A stretch of 42,973 nucleotides of DNA from Kiritimatiellia bacterium (GTDB lineage Bacteria > Verrucomicrobiota > Kiritimatiellia > PWTM01): the NCBI GenBank assembly GCA_026417735.1, contig JAOACR010000001.1, positions 1-42,973 on the forward strand, written 5' to 3'. Each line of letters begins with the position of its first letter. Within the stretch, counting starts at the first letter, position 1. The translations under genes and the position numbers were made by a program. Below the pieces are notes generated by a model. That model was not told the DNA's origin. It did not search any database and saw only the letters and a list, made by a program, of their open reading frames with translations. Positions 9,870 to 17,109 of this stretch are shown here, piece after piece.

Positions 9870-12499
9870 GGCTGCCGTTCGACGGGTGCCGGACCACGCG
9901 CCCGCCGGGTGCGGTAGTCCATTTCCAATATTTGGATCGCCGCGATATCGGCCGGTATCGTGATCGGGCCGTGTGGCTTCATCGCCTCGTCAAGCACCGC
10001 CCGGACCCGCCGCACCGTGGCGACCAGGTCGCGAGCCAGCTCTGGCGGCAGATCACCGGCCACCGACAATGCCGCCCGCGCGTCGAACAGACGACCGCGA
10101 GCCACAAGCAGCGCCGCCCGCCGCACCGCGATCTCCGCACGCAGCAGTGGATCCGCCTCCGCGCCCCCTGCCGATTCTATCGCGGACCACGCACGGCCAT
10201 ACGCCTCGTCCGCTTCGTCCGCACGACCGGCCATCGCGAGGGCACGGGCCCGCTGAAGCCAGATCCGGGCGAGCGCTCGCGCGGAAAGAGCCCCGCCGAA
10301 CGACTCCCCATACGCCGCAAGGGAGTCTGACGACCGCACCGCCTCCTCCAACGCCCCCGCCTCGATCCAGGCGAGAACCTCCTGCGTCCGCGCGCGCACC
10401 CACTCCGAGCGCGACTCCGGCCCGAGTTCCACCAGGACCGCCGCCGCGTTCGACCACGCGACCGCGGCCTCCGCGTAGCGGTGCAGCCGCATGCGCGCAT
10501 CCGCCAGCAACACCCACACGGCGGACAGCGATGGGCGATTCGTCACTGCGGACCGCGCCCACTCCGCCAGCGCGCGCTCCGCGAATTCCGCGGCGCGCGC
10601 CGCATCACCACTGTTCAGGTGCAGCGCAGCAAGATCCGCATGCAGTGTCGCAAGATCCTGAGCGGCAATCTCCGGGCGTGCCGCGGCCATCCGCCAGGCC
10701 TCCTGCGCGTGCTGCAGCGCACGAATGCGGTCGCCACGCTGGTTCCACGCCCAGGAAAGCAGAATCTGCAGGCGTACCCGCTCCACCTCCTCGACCGATG
10801 TCGCAGCCGCCCCCTCGGCCGCCGCCTGCAGACGACGGATCGCCTCATCGGTCTCGCCTCTCTCGAGCAGCGCACTCCCCAGCGACACCACCACCGACAA
10901 CGGCGGTGCTCCACCGCGCCACACTGACCACTCGTCGCAGGCTGTCCGCCACGCATCAATCGCAGCGTCCAGCTGACCTACTGCAAAGCGGGCGTCGCCC
11001 ATCTCCGCGCAGAGAAGCGGCACTTCCGGGCCAGCCTCGACGGCGGCACGGGCTGCCGCGAGTGCCTCTTCCGCCTGCGCGGCCGCGGCGCCGGGATCGC
11101 CGGCCAGCCGCAACGCGCGCACCAGACGACGTCGCGTCCCCGTAACCAGCGCCGTATCCGCCACCCTGCCGGCCGCGGCGGCATCGGCGGCGATTCGATA
11201 CTGCCGCACCGCCTCCACGAAATCCTGTCTGGCCTCCGCCGACATGCCCAGCACGCGCGCCGCGTGAAACCGCGCCACCGCAGCGGAGGCGCCAGACGCG
11301 TCGGTCTCGCGGAGAACCTCCGTCGCCATACGAACGGCGTCGGTGGGATCCTCCTGTTCCCACCGCACCTCCGCCAGCAGTGCCCGCGCCACCAGTGAGC
11401 GGGGCTCCGCACGAAGAATCGCGCGCAGCTTCTGCTCCGCCTCCTCCCGACGTCCTTGCCGCCAGACGGCCGAGGCCGCCACAACGCGGTCCTCTACCTG
11501 CTCCGCGGTCAGGCCCTCCGGCCGGAGAGCCACCGCAAGCTCCGCGAGCCAGTCCGCCACCCGCGACGCACCCTCCTCCCGAGCCACCCGCCAGGCCGTC
11601 GCCCAAACTTCGGCCGAACCTCTGTCTCCCGGAGCATGCCCCACGACCTCGGCGAGCTGCTCCAGAGCCGATCCGAGCTGGCCGAGCGGCGTCAGCTGCA
11701 GCACGTCGCCCTGCGGCCACGTGACCCCCGCAAGCGCATTAGACGGAGAGAGGCTGCACACCGTTCGGCCGGCGCTTTCCAGCTCGCACCGACGGATCGC
11801 GGCGCGCAACCACTCTCCTACACTGCCGCCCGCCGGGCGGGTCCGAATACGTTCCAGTTCCCGTGCCAGCGCGTCGGCCGCGCGTGAGCGCCCGAACCAT
11901 GTCTCGGCGGGACGCTCCGCCGCACCCGCCGACCACAACACCAGCGGCTCCGGAAACGAAAACGCAGACGCCGCCGGTGCCCCCGCCGCGCGGCCGACGC
12001 CAGCCGCGATCTGGATCACGACCACCGAAGCGGCACACGACCCGAGCAGAGAGCTCACGGCGGCAGGCACCGCCTCCGCCTCGTTTTTCCCCTCCAGTCC
12101 CGCCCAAGCTGCCCCACTTTCACCGTCCGTTGCCGGTGCAAGCGGCCCGCTGTAACCCACCACCGCCAGATCGCCCGTCTGAAGGCGCGCGCGCAGACGA
12201 ATCAGGGCTGCCAGCACCAACTCGGCGCGAACGGTTGCGCCGGTGAGCACCGCCAGGTTCGCGCCGCCGGCGCGCGACCATACGGCCGCCAGATGCGCCG
12301 CGTCGGCTGGGCCGTTCGCGTCGCCGGCGCCAATCCAGACCGCCATCGGCACCGGCGTCCGCGCGAAGGTTTCGGACGCTCCGAGCGCCACCGCGAGCAC
12401 CATCACGGCGACCGCGCGCCCGGCCGTCCAAACGATGGACGGCCATCCCGGCGTCCGGTCCCAACCTTGGACACCTCGAATCCGACGCGGCCGCCTCAT
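9866..12499 (-). CDS. Exported TPR-repeat protein with a degenerate caspase-like (C14-type) N-terminal domain
   Basis: 877 residues. An N-terminal hydrophobic stretch AVAVMVLAVALGASETFA (about 30-47) looks like a signal peptide. Residues about 50-290 follow the layout of caspase/metacaspase-type domains: a first strand PMAVWIGAGDAN, helix DAAHLAAVWSRAGGA, LAVLTGATVRAELVLAALIRL, then GDLAVVGYSGPL, ASVVVIQIAAGVGRA, EPLVLWSAGAAERPAE and a GRSRAADALARELE helix. In active enzymes the YSG segment continues HG (catalytic His) and the later strand carries DxC; here these are Pro119 and Ala165/Ala166, so the domain should be inactive. From about residue 320 to 860 are many Ala-rich helical pairs typical of TPRs. 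Four-base overlaps link it to the dihaem propeller gene upstream and the M28 peptidase downstream. The caspase-fold assignment is my inference from pattern; the TPRs are clear. Confidence 0.72.
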   Translation of the reverse strand: MRRPRRIRGVQGWDRTPGWPSIVWTAGRAVAVMVLAVALGASETFARTPVPMAVWIGAGDANGPADAAHLAAVWSRAGGANLAVLTGATVRAELVLAALIRLRARLQTGDLAVVGYSGPLAPATDGESGAAWAGLEGKNEAEAVPAAVSSLLGSCAASVVVIQIAAGVGRAAGAPAASAFSFPEPLVLWSAGAAERPAETWFGRSRAADALARELERIRTRPAGGSVGEWLRAAIRRCELESAGRTVCSLSPSNALAGVTWPQGDVLQLTPLGQLGSALEQLAEVVGHAPGDRGSAEVWATAWRVAREEGASRVADWLAELAVALRPEGLTAEQVEDRVVAASAVWRQGRREEAEQKLRAILRAEPRSLVARALLAEVRWEQEDPTDAVRMATEVLRETDASGASAAVARFHAARVLGMSAEARQDFVEAVRQYRIAADAAAAGRVADTALVTGTRRRLVRALRLAGDPGAAAAQAEEALAAARAAVEAGPEVPLLCAEMGDARFAVGQLDAAIDAWRTACDEWSVWRGGAPPLSVVVSLGSALLERGETDEAIRRLQAAAEGAAATSVEEVERVRLQILLSWAWNQRGDRIRALQHAQEAWRMAAARPEIAAQDLATLHADLAALHLNSGDAARAAEFAERALAEWARSAVTNRPSLSAVWVLLADARMRLHRYAEAAVAWSNAAAVLVELGPESRSEWVRARTQEVLAWIEAGALEEAVRSSDSLAAYGESFGGALSARALARIWLQRARALAMAGRADEADEAYGRAWSAIESAGGAEADPLLRAEIAVRRAALLVARGRLFDARAALSVAGDLPPELARDLVATVRRVRAVLDEAMKPHGPITIPADIAAIQILEMDYRTRRARGPAPVERQP

Positions 12500-15054
12500 C
12501 GCGCGTATTCCGGCCGCCAGCCGAGCCGCGGCGGCACCAGCTCCCCCTGCCGCTGAGCTTCGGGGTCGTGGTAGGCGCCGTAGAACAGGCTGTTACAGTC
12601 CAACCACGTCACGATCCGCTCCCAGTCCTCCGGCGACAGTCGTACGTCGTGGTGTCCGTTGCTGAGCATCCGCGCGAGGTGGGCGGCATCGGCGCCGACT
12701 CGCCCGGGCGTCGAGTACTGTTCCTGTTCGAAGATGATTCCGTTGCCGCCGGCCCGCGACCAGCCAAACGGCGAGAGCGCAGCGTACGCACGGGACCACC
12801 CATGGTGCGCGTGTCGGACGCCGGCGAGCCACTCGGGCGCAGAGACTCGCGCGCCGGGGCCGGTGGCCGGCTCGAACGGTTCTGCGCGCAGATCGGGGCG
12901 GCCGCGCGCACCGGCATGGCATCGAACACAGTGGCGATCGAGCACCGGTTGGACCAGCCGCGGAAACGTCAACGGATAGGAACCCGACGGTCCGGGCCGC
13001 AGCGAGGAAGGGGGCCGGCGCGCAGCCAGAGGTGAGAACTGAACCGGCGGTGCGGCGTGACGCGGCTCGTGGCAACCGGCACAGCTCAGTGTCGCGCCGT
13101 CGTGCGCCCAGGTGCCGGAGCGCATAGTTTGAATCGCACGGCCGCGGCCGTCCAACGCCTGAAAGTAGACCTCTACGCCGGCGGGCATCACAAAGTGCGC
13201 ACTGCCGTCTTCCTCGACCGGGACGGTGCCGAGCACGCCGCGCGCAATACTTTCGGCAGCGGCCCCGATGCGGGGCACATCGAGCCAGGCGGTGTCCTTT
13301 CCGAAGATCTGCACGATCCGCAGCGCGGCGACGCGCCGGCCGGCGGGAAACGGACGGCGGCTCGCATAGACGTTGGCGACCACCACGGTCGCCAGGCCGG
13401 TCGGGCGCGAGGGTGAGTAACCGACCATCGGAGGTGCGCGGCGCGGAATCACCGGCGGGCGTTCCCTCGGTCGCACCGGTATCGGGTCCAGGCACGGGAA
13501 CTCCGGATCGCGATAGAGCACCTCCCGGTTGCCAAAGCTGTCGGCGAGCGTGAGCGCGTAGTGGCGTTGTTCGGGATCCCATACGCAGAGGAAAAAATCC
13601 TCGTCCAACGGCCACGGCTGGCCAAACACCTCCCCTTTCGGTTCGTGTCGCCCGCGGTCATGCGGCACGCCGGGCGCGGACTCGGCCTCCGGAAACAGCA
13701 CCTCCGGCGTCAGCCGGCGCACCTGAGACATGCGGCCGTCGTCGGGCATCGCCGGATCCACCAACACCACCGAACCGTACTGCTCCCCGTGATGGGGTGC
13801 CGCAACCGCAATGAAGGTGCGCCGGCCGGGTACCGCGCGCAGCCCCAGCAGCATCCACGGCCGCATCTCGCGCCGGTCGGTGTAGTTGCCATGCGGTGCG
13901 CGCGGGTCGCTACCGTCGGGATTGCACACCCACATGTGATGCGCCGCGTCGTTGTCCCGGTCTACGTAGTCCCACCGCGTATAGACGATTCGCCCATCGT
14001 GCGCGACGGACGGCTGCCACTCGTTCGTTTCGTGAAAGCTGAGCGGCTCGAGCGCAGAACCGTCGGGCTGCATCGCATACAGCACCGCGGAGGGACACCA
14101 GCGCGCGCCGCAGCGCACATTCGAGCCCACCCGCTCCGAAATGAACGCGATGCGGCCGTCCGGCAGCACGCACGGGTCGTACTCGTTCCACCGCCCGTCG
14201 GTGAGCTGCATGACCGGCCCACCCTCGAGCGACGCGCGGAAGATATGATAGGTGCTCTCCGGCCGCCAGTGGTAGTGGTGATAGCCGGCGGGCCGCAGAC
14301 GACACTCCTCCCACGACCACGGCTGGCCCGCCCACTCCTCCGGCGAGGGCACGCGCGCGTCCGCTTCGGTCCACGCGAAGTAGACGGTGCGCCCGTCGTA
14401 GTCGAGCTCCAGCGAGATGAACGAACCGCCCGCGAGCGGCCGACCGGTAAGCCGGCCGTTTGCGATCGTCGCCCCCTCGAGCGGGCGGCGCACGCGCGGC
14501 GCCGCTCCGAACGGATCCTCGATCACGACCAGCCCCCCGCCACGCGCTGCGTTGAAGCCGAAAAACTGGTCAATCATATGGATTTCGCCGCGTGCTTGCT
14601 TGGAATGCAGCAGTAGCGCGATGCGATCAAAGTTGAGCAGAGGATTGCGGAAGGCGATCCGGCGACGGAGCGCGCGCGCGGCGAGGAAACGCTCGTCGGC
14701 GCCGTCGGCAGGGAGCGGGCCGTTCGCCGCCCGCGCCTCCAGCGCCGCCAGCTCCGCCGCCTCCGCGGAGAGGTCGGGCGCCCCGGGCTGTGCCCGCAGA
14801 TGTGTCAGCAGCGCGCGCGTCCGACGCAGCACCACGTCGAGCGGAGAGCGGTCGGTTGGCTGGATCAACGCGTCGGTGCGGCGCGATTCACGCTCGAGCC
14901 GCTGGCGCACCTCCGTGTCGAATTTCGTTCCGGCGATCTCGCGCGCCAGCCGTTCGAACTCTTTCCGAGCGTCCTCCCCGTGCACGACCCCCGTCGCGCC
15001 AATCGCGGCAGCGACGCATGCGGCGCGCAACAACAGACGGCCGACGCGCTTCAT
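12496..15054 (-). CDS. Hydrazine-synthase-alpha-like exported protein with beta-propeller region and two c-type haem motifs
   Basis: 852 residues with signal peptide (LLLRAACVAAAIGATGVVHG, cleavage about residue 26). A helical region with predicted polar segments (27-160) is followed by a propeller-like part containing WD40/TolB-type strands such as MQLTDGRWNEYDPCVLPDGR, IAFISERVGSN and NEWQPSVAHDGRIVYTRWDY. The C-terminal part has two haem c attachment motifs, CAGCH (658-662) and CVRCH (709-713). This arrangement matches proteins annotated in many PVC genomes as hydrazine synthase alpha-subunit-like, named after the anammox enzyme; true hydrazine synthase activity is not implied, because the other subunits are absent nearby. 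Function is probably periplasmic redox or substrate sensing. It starts the run of overlapping genes, has a promoter just upstream and overlaps the TPR gene by four bases. Confidence 0.82.
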   Translation of the reverse strand: MKRVGRLLLRAACVAAAIGATGVVHGEDARKEFERLAREIAGTKFDTEVRQRLERESRRTDALIQPTDRSPLDVVLRRTRALLTHLRAQPGAPDLSAEAAELAALEARAANGPLPADGADERFLAARALRRRIAFRNPLLNFDRIALLLHSKQARGEIHMIDQFFGFNAARGGGLVVIEDPFGAAPRVRRPLEGATIANGRLTGRPLAGGSFISLELDYDGRTVYFAWTEADARVPSPEEWAGQPWSWEECRLRPAGYHHYHWRPESTYHIFRASLEGGPVMQLTDGRWNEYDPCVLPDGRIAFISERVGSNVRCGARWCPSAVLYAMQPDGSALEPLSFHETNEWQPSVAHDGRIVYTRWDYVDRDNDAAHHMWVCNPDGSDPRAPHGNYTDRREMRPWMLLGLRAVPGRRTFIAVAAPHHGEQYGSVVLVDPAMPDDGRMSQVRRLTPEVLFPEAESAPGVPHDRGRHEPKGEVFGQPWPLDEDFFLCVWDPEQRHYALTLADSFGNREVLYRDPEFPCLDPIPVRPRERPPVIPRRAPPMVGYSPSRPTGLATVVVANVYASRRPFPAGRRVAALRIVQIFGKDTAWLDVPRIGAAAESIARGVLGTVPVEEDGSAHFVMPAGVEVYFQALDGRGRAIQTMRSGTWAHDGATLSCAGCHEPRHAAPPVQFSPLAARRPPSSLRPGPSGSYPLTFPRLVQPVLDRHCVRCHAGARGRPDLRAEPFEPATGPGARVSAPEWLAGVRHAHHGWSRAYAALSPFGWSRAGGNGIIFEQEQYSTPGRVGADAAHLARMLSNGHHDVRLSPEDWERIVTWLDCNSLFYGAYHDPEAQRQGELVPPRLGWRPEYAR

Positions 15055-15062
15055 CGCGCCGG

Positions 15063-15091
15063 ATTATGCCCCAGTGACACTACGCCGTCGA
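15063..15091 (-). promoter_or_regulatory. Sigma70-type promoter of the dihaem propeller gene
   Basis: On the minus strand TCGACG (15091 to 15086) and CATAAT (15068 to 15063) are 17 bases apart. The -10 box ends eight bases before the ATG at 15054, giving an almost leaderless transcript. Confidence 0.5.
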
Positions 15092-15105
15092 TGACCAACG
15101 GACAA

Positions 15106-15132
15106 CGGGGGCCGCGCGCCGCGCGGCCCCCG
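15106..15132 (-). terminator. Strong hairpin, probable terminator of the sigma/anti-sigma operon
   Basis: A perfect palindrome: 13-base arms (C + GGGGGCCGCGCG, 15106-15118) around a single C. It is extremely GC-rich and lies 54 bases downstream of the stop at 15187 and upstream of the promoter for the dihaem gene. The minus strand continues with TTGTCC, so a real T-run is lacking. Position argues for transcription separation; the mechanism is inferred. Confidence 0.6.
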
Positions 15133-15186
15133 CCACCCGAATCTCCCTGACTCCCTGGACTACGTCCCCGTCCACCCCCGCGCCCC

Positions 15187-15768
15187 TCAGGGGGTCGCGG
15201 CACTGCCCTCCAAAATCTCGCGGACCTTGCGCTCGATCATCTCGTCCCGCGCGGCCCGCCGTTGCTCCAGCTCGCGTTTGAGTTTCTGCAGCTCTTTTTC
15301 GATGCGGGCCAGCCGATCCCGCCGCTCCGCTTCACGAAGGTCAAACGCGATGGTGACCAGTCGCCGAATCTCGTTCCGAATCGCGGGCCGCTGCTCAGCC
15401 GCGGCCTCCCGATAGACCCGCGCCAGGCTTTCAATGCGGGCGGCGTACTGCTCTGCGGCGCCGCCGGACGCTCCCGTCATCCGATCGGGAAGACCGCGCG
15501 GCCAGTCCGAAAATCGCCGCCGCACTTCCGCCTCGAATGTCGCCGGGGCCTCCGCGCGCAGACGCACCAGCCGCTCGTACTCGGCGGGACGGCGCTCCCG
15601 AACCCACCCGAGCCAGCGTTCGACCCACTGCGCGTCGGGGGTTGCCGCGCAGCTAGATTCGGCCGCCGGCGCCGCGGCGGCGGGCATCGGGTCCGCGGCC
15701 ACCGGAACGCTGAATCCCCCGGCGACGGCGACGACCAGCACCACCGCGAATGATCCGGCGCGACTCAT
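15187..15768 (-). CDS. Exported alpha-helical/coiled-coil protein in the sigma/anti-sigma operon
   Basis: 193 residues, no family recognised with certainty. A signal peptide FAVVLVVAVAGGFSVPVAADP (about 7-27) predicts export. The rest is charged and helical; the C-terminal 60 residues (AERRDRLARIEKELQKLKRE and onwards) form a clear coiled coil with Arg/Glu-rich heptads. Its start overlaps the anti-sigma gene stop by ATGA. Small helical periplasmic proteins of the Spy/CpxP or heavy-metal-sensor (CnrX-like) kind often sit beside ECF sigma/anti-sigma pairs and tune them, so a sensor or chaperone role is possible, but the sequence alone does not prove it. A strong hairpin follows. Confidence 0.75.
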   Translation of the reverse strand: MSRAGSFAVVLVVAVAGGFSVPVAADPMPAAAAPAAESSCAATPDAQWVERWLGWVRERRPAEYERLVRLRAEAPATFEAEVRRRFSDWPRGLPDRMTGASGGAAEQYAARIESLARVYREAAAEQRPAIRNEIRRLVTIAFDLREAERRDRLARIEKELQKLKRELEQRRAARDEMIERKVREILEGSAATP

Positions 15769-16322
15769 GCGTCAGCGGGCGACTCGTTGAAATCTGTTTC
15801 GTCCTCCCTGGCCTGTGCGGGCTCCGGCGGACGCTCCACCGGACGCTGCAGCTCCCGAGCCAGCGCAGCAGCTTCGTCGCTCAGCAGGTCGAGTTGTAAA
15901 TCCATCCACTCATCCAGCGTCCAGACGCTGGTCGGGGGCGCTGCGGTCGACATCGCGGTCGAACCATTCGGCCGAAAGCTGGCGCGGAGCACCGCGGCAG
16001 TGAATCCAACGAGAAACGCGACGACCATCGCCGCCGCGACCGACCACGCCGGATGTGCCAGCCACCGCGCGCGGGTCGCGTGCGCGCTGACCATGCTGCG
16101 GCGGGTGATCTCGGTGAGAATCGTGTCCGCGGTCACCGCCGACACCACCTCCTCCGCGCGCGCCTCGCTGCGGGCGACGGTCTCGACCCGCGACAGCGTG
16201 TCACGATACGCGCGGCAGGAGGCGCACCGCTCCAGATGCGCAGTCAGCGAAGGCCGCCGCACCGGTTCCAGCTCGCCGCTGGAGTCCAGCAGGATGTCGC
16301 GAATCGCCTCGTCGCACTTCAT
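15765..16322 (-). CDS. Zinc-finger anti-sigma factor, single-pass membrane protein
   Basis: 185 residues. The N-terminal part has the zinc-binding anti-sigma (ZAS) signature HLERCASC, His29-xxx-Cys33-xx-Cys36, followed by a helix. A hydrophobic stretch AWSVAAAMVVAFLVGFTAAVL (about residues 92-112) anchors it in the inner membrane, leaving a C-terminal periplasmic part of about 70 residues rich in Glu and Arg. Such proteins hold their cognate ECF sigma factor inactive until an envelope signal arrives. It overlaps the sigma gene by four bases upstream (16319-16322) and the exported helical protein downstream, forming a compact signalling operon. Confidence 0.9.
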   Translation of the reverse strand: MKCDEAIRDILLDSSGELEPVRRPSLTAHLERCASCRAYRDTLSRVETVARSEARAEEVVSAVTADTILTEITRRSMVSAHATRARWLAHPAWSVAAAMVVAFLVGFTAAVLRASFRPNGSTAMSTAAPPTSVWTLDEWMDLQLDLLSDEAAALARELQRPVERPPEPAQAREDETDFNESPADA

Positions 16323-16909
16323 GTCATTCTCCCCCCGAAGGCCTCGTATTCATCTTTCAGCGCCTCGCGCAGCTTCAACACCGCGTAGTGCATCCGCGCC
16401 AGCGCAGTATTCAGTGTGACGCCCTGAATGCGGGCGATCTCCTTGAACGGAACCTCGCCCTCCGTCCGCAGCAGAAACACCTCGCGCTGCTCGGGCGGCA
16501 GTTTCAGGATCGCTGCCCGGATGCGCTCCCCCAGGTCCGCACCCGCCACCCGTGTTGCGGGCCCGATCCCGCTCTCCGGCACGCGCTGCAGCCAGCTGCT
16601 GCGCGCCTGCGTGCTGCTGGCCGCGCTTTCCGCATCCACGAACAGCTTCCGGCGCCGCGCCAGGTCAATGATCAGGTTGTGCGCGATCCGGAAGAGCCAC
16701 CCCAGAAGGTTTTCCTCCCGAAAGGTGTCCAGTTTCCGGATCGCACGGATCCAGACCTCCTGAAAAATCTCGTCCGGATCCACCCGGCCCTCGGTCATCT
16801 TGAGAATGAACGAATAGAGCGGCCGGCGGTAATGCTCGACCAGCTTCCCCAGGGCTTCACGGTCACCCCGGCGATACTCGTCGAGCCACGCGCGTTCCTG
16901 AGCGTCCAT
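16319..16909 (-). CDS. ECF-type RNA polymerase sigma factor
   Basis: 196 residues. Sigma region 2: LDEYRRGDREALGKLVEHYR, FILKMTEGRVDPDEIFQEVW and WLFRIAHNLIIDLARRRK (the -10-recognising part, about residues 20-90). Region 4: RIRAAILKLPPEQREVFLLR and IARIQGVTLNTALARMHYAV with its helix-turn-helix (about 130-180), where VTLNTALARMHYAVLKLRE recognises the -35. ECF factors direct transcription of envelope-stress or metal-response genes. I chose ATG 16909 (MDAQERAWLDEY), which matches the usual N-terminal length; the frame is open to 17305 but those residues look like non-coding translation and cross the divergent gene. It is paired with the anti-sigma gene by a four-base overlap. Confidence 0.93.
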   Translation of the reverse strand: MDAQERAWLDEYRRGDREALGKLVEHYRRPLYSFILKMTEGRVDPDEIFQEVWIRAIRKLDTFREENLLGWLFRIAHNLIIDLARRRKLFVDAESAASSTQARSSWLQRVPESGIGPATRVAGADLGERIRAAILKLPPEQREVFLLRTEGEVPFKEIARIQGVTLNTALARMHYAVLKLREALKDEYEAFGGRMT

Positions 16910-16940
16910 CCGGTCCGTCCAGGGACCGCTCCGAACTACG

Positions 16941-16946
16941 CTTATA
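16941..16946 (-). promoter_or_regulatory. Possible -10 box for the ECF sigma operon
   Basis: TATAAG on the minus strand, 31 bases before the sigma ATG. No good -35 partner is seen; ATATTC lies 17 bases upstream. Weak evidence. Confidence 0.25.
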
Positions 16947-17084
16947 GAACGGAGGATCCCGCTGAATATTGCGCCGCTGCCGGCACAAAAGACTGCCACA
17001 TGCCGCCCCGCCGGCCAACTCGCCGCCCCGCGCCGAGCCCCGACTCCGCCGGCGGGTGGCTGGACCACTGCCTCGGCGGACTGA

Positions 17085-17090
17085 TATAGT
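17085..17090 (+). promoter_or_regulatory. -10 box of the MarR-TolC/RND operon
   Basis: TATAGT lies seven bases before the ATG at 17098, so the transcript would be leaderless. A poor -35 candidate TGGACC (17061-17066) is 18 bases upstream. The box adjoins and slightly overlaps the palindrome at 17089-17109, as expected for a repressor-controlled promoter. Confidence 0.45.
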
Positions 17091-17109
17091 TCACAAAATG
17101 AAACATTTT
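17089..17109. promoter_or_regulatory. Candidate MarR operator overlapping the start codon
   Basis: Two overlapping inverted repeats: GTTCA (17089-17093) with TGAAAC (17099-17104), and AAAATG-AAA-CATTTT (17095-17109, perfect 6-base arms). They cover the start codon of the MarR-TolC gene. The 10-mer ACAAAATGAA (17093-17102) also occurs in the GbsR-type operator at 1772-1781. Autorepression by the MarR domain encoded here is inferred. Confidence 0.5.

Noticed and set aside
13561-14616. Plus-strand ORF antisense to the dihaem propeller gene
   Set aside because: Shadow of a gene with clear haem motifs on the other strand.
12496-15054. Interpretation as evidence of anammox metabolism
   Set aside because: HzsA-like proteins are common outside anammox bacteria and no other anammox gene is in the window.
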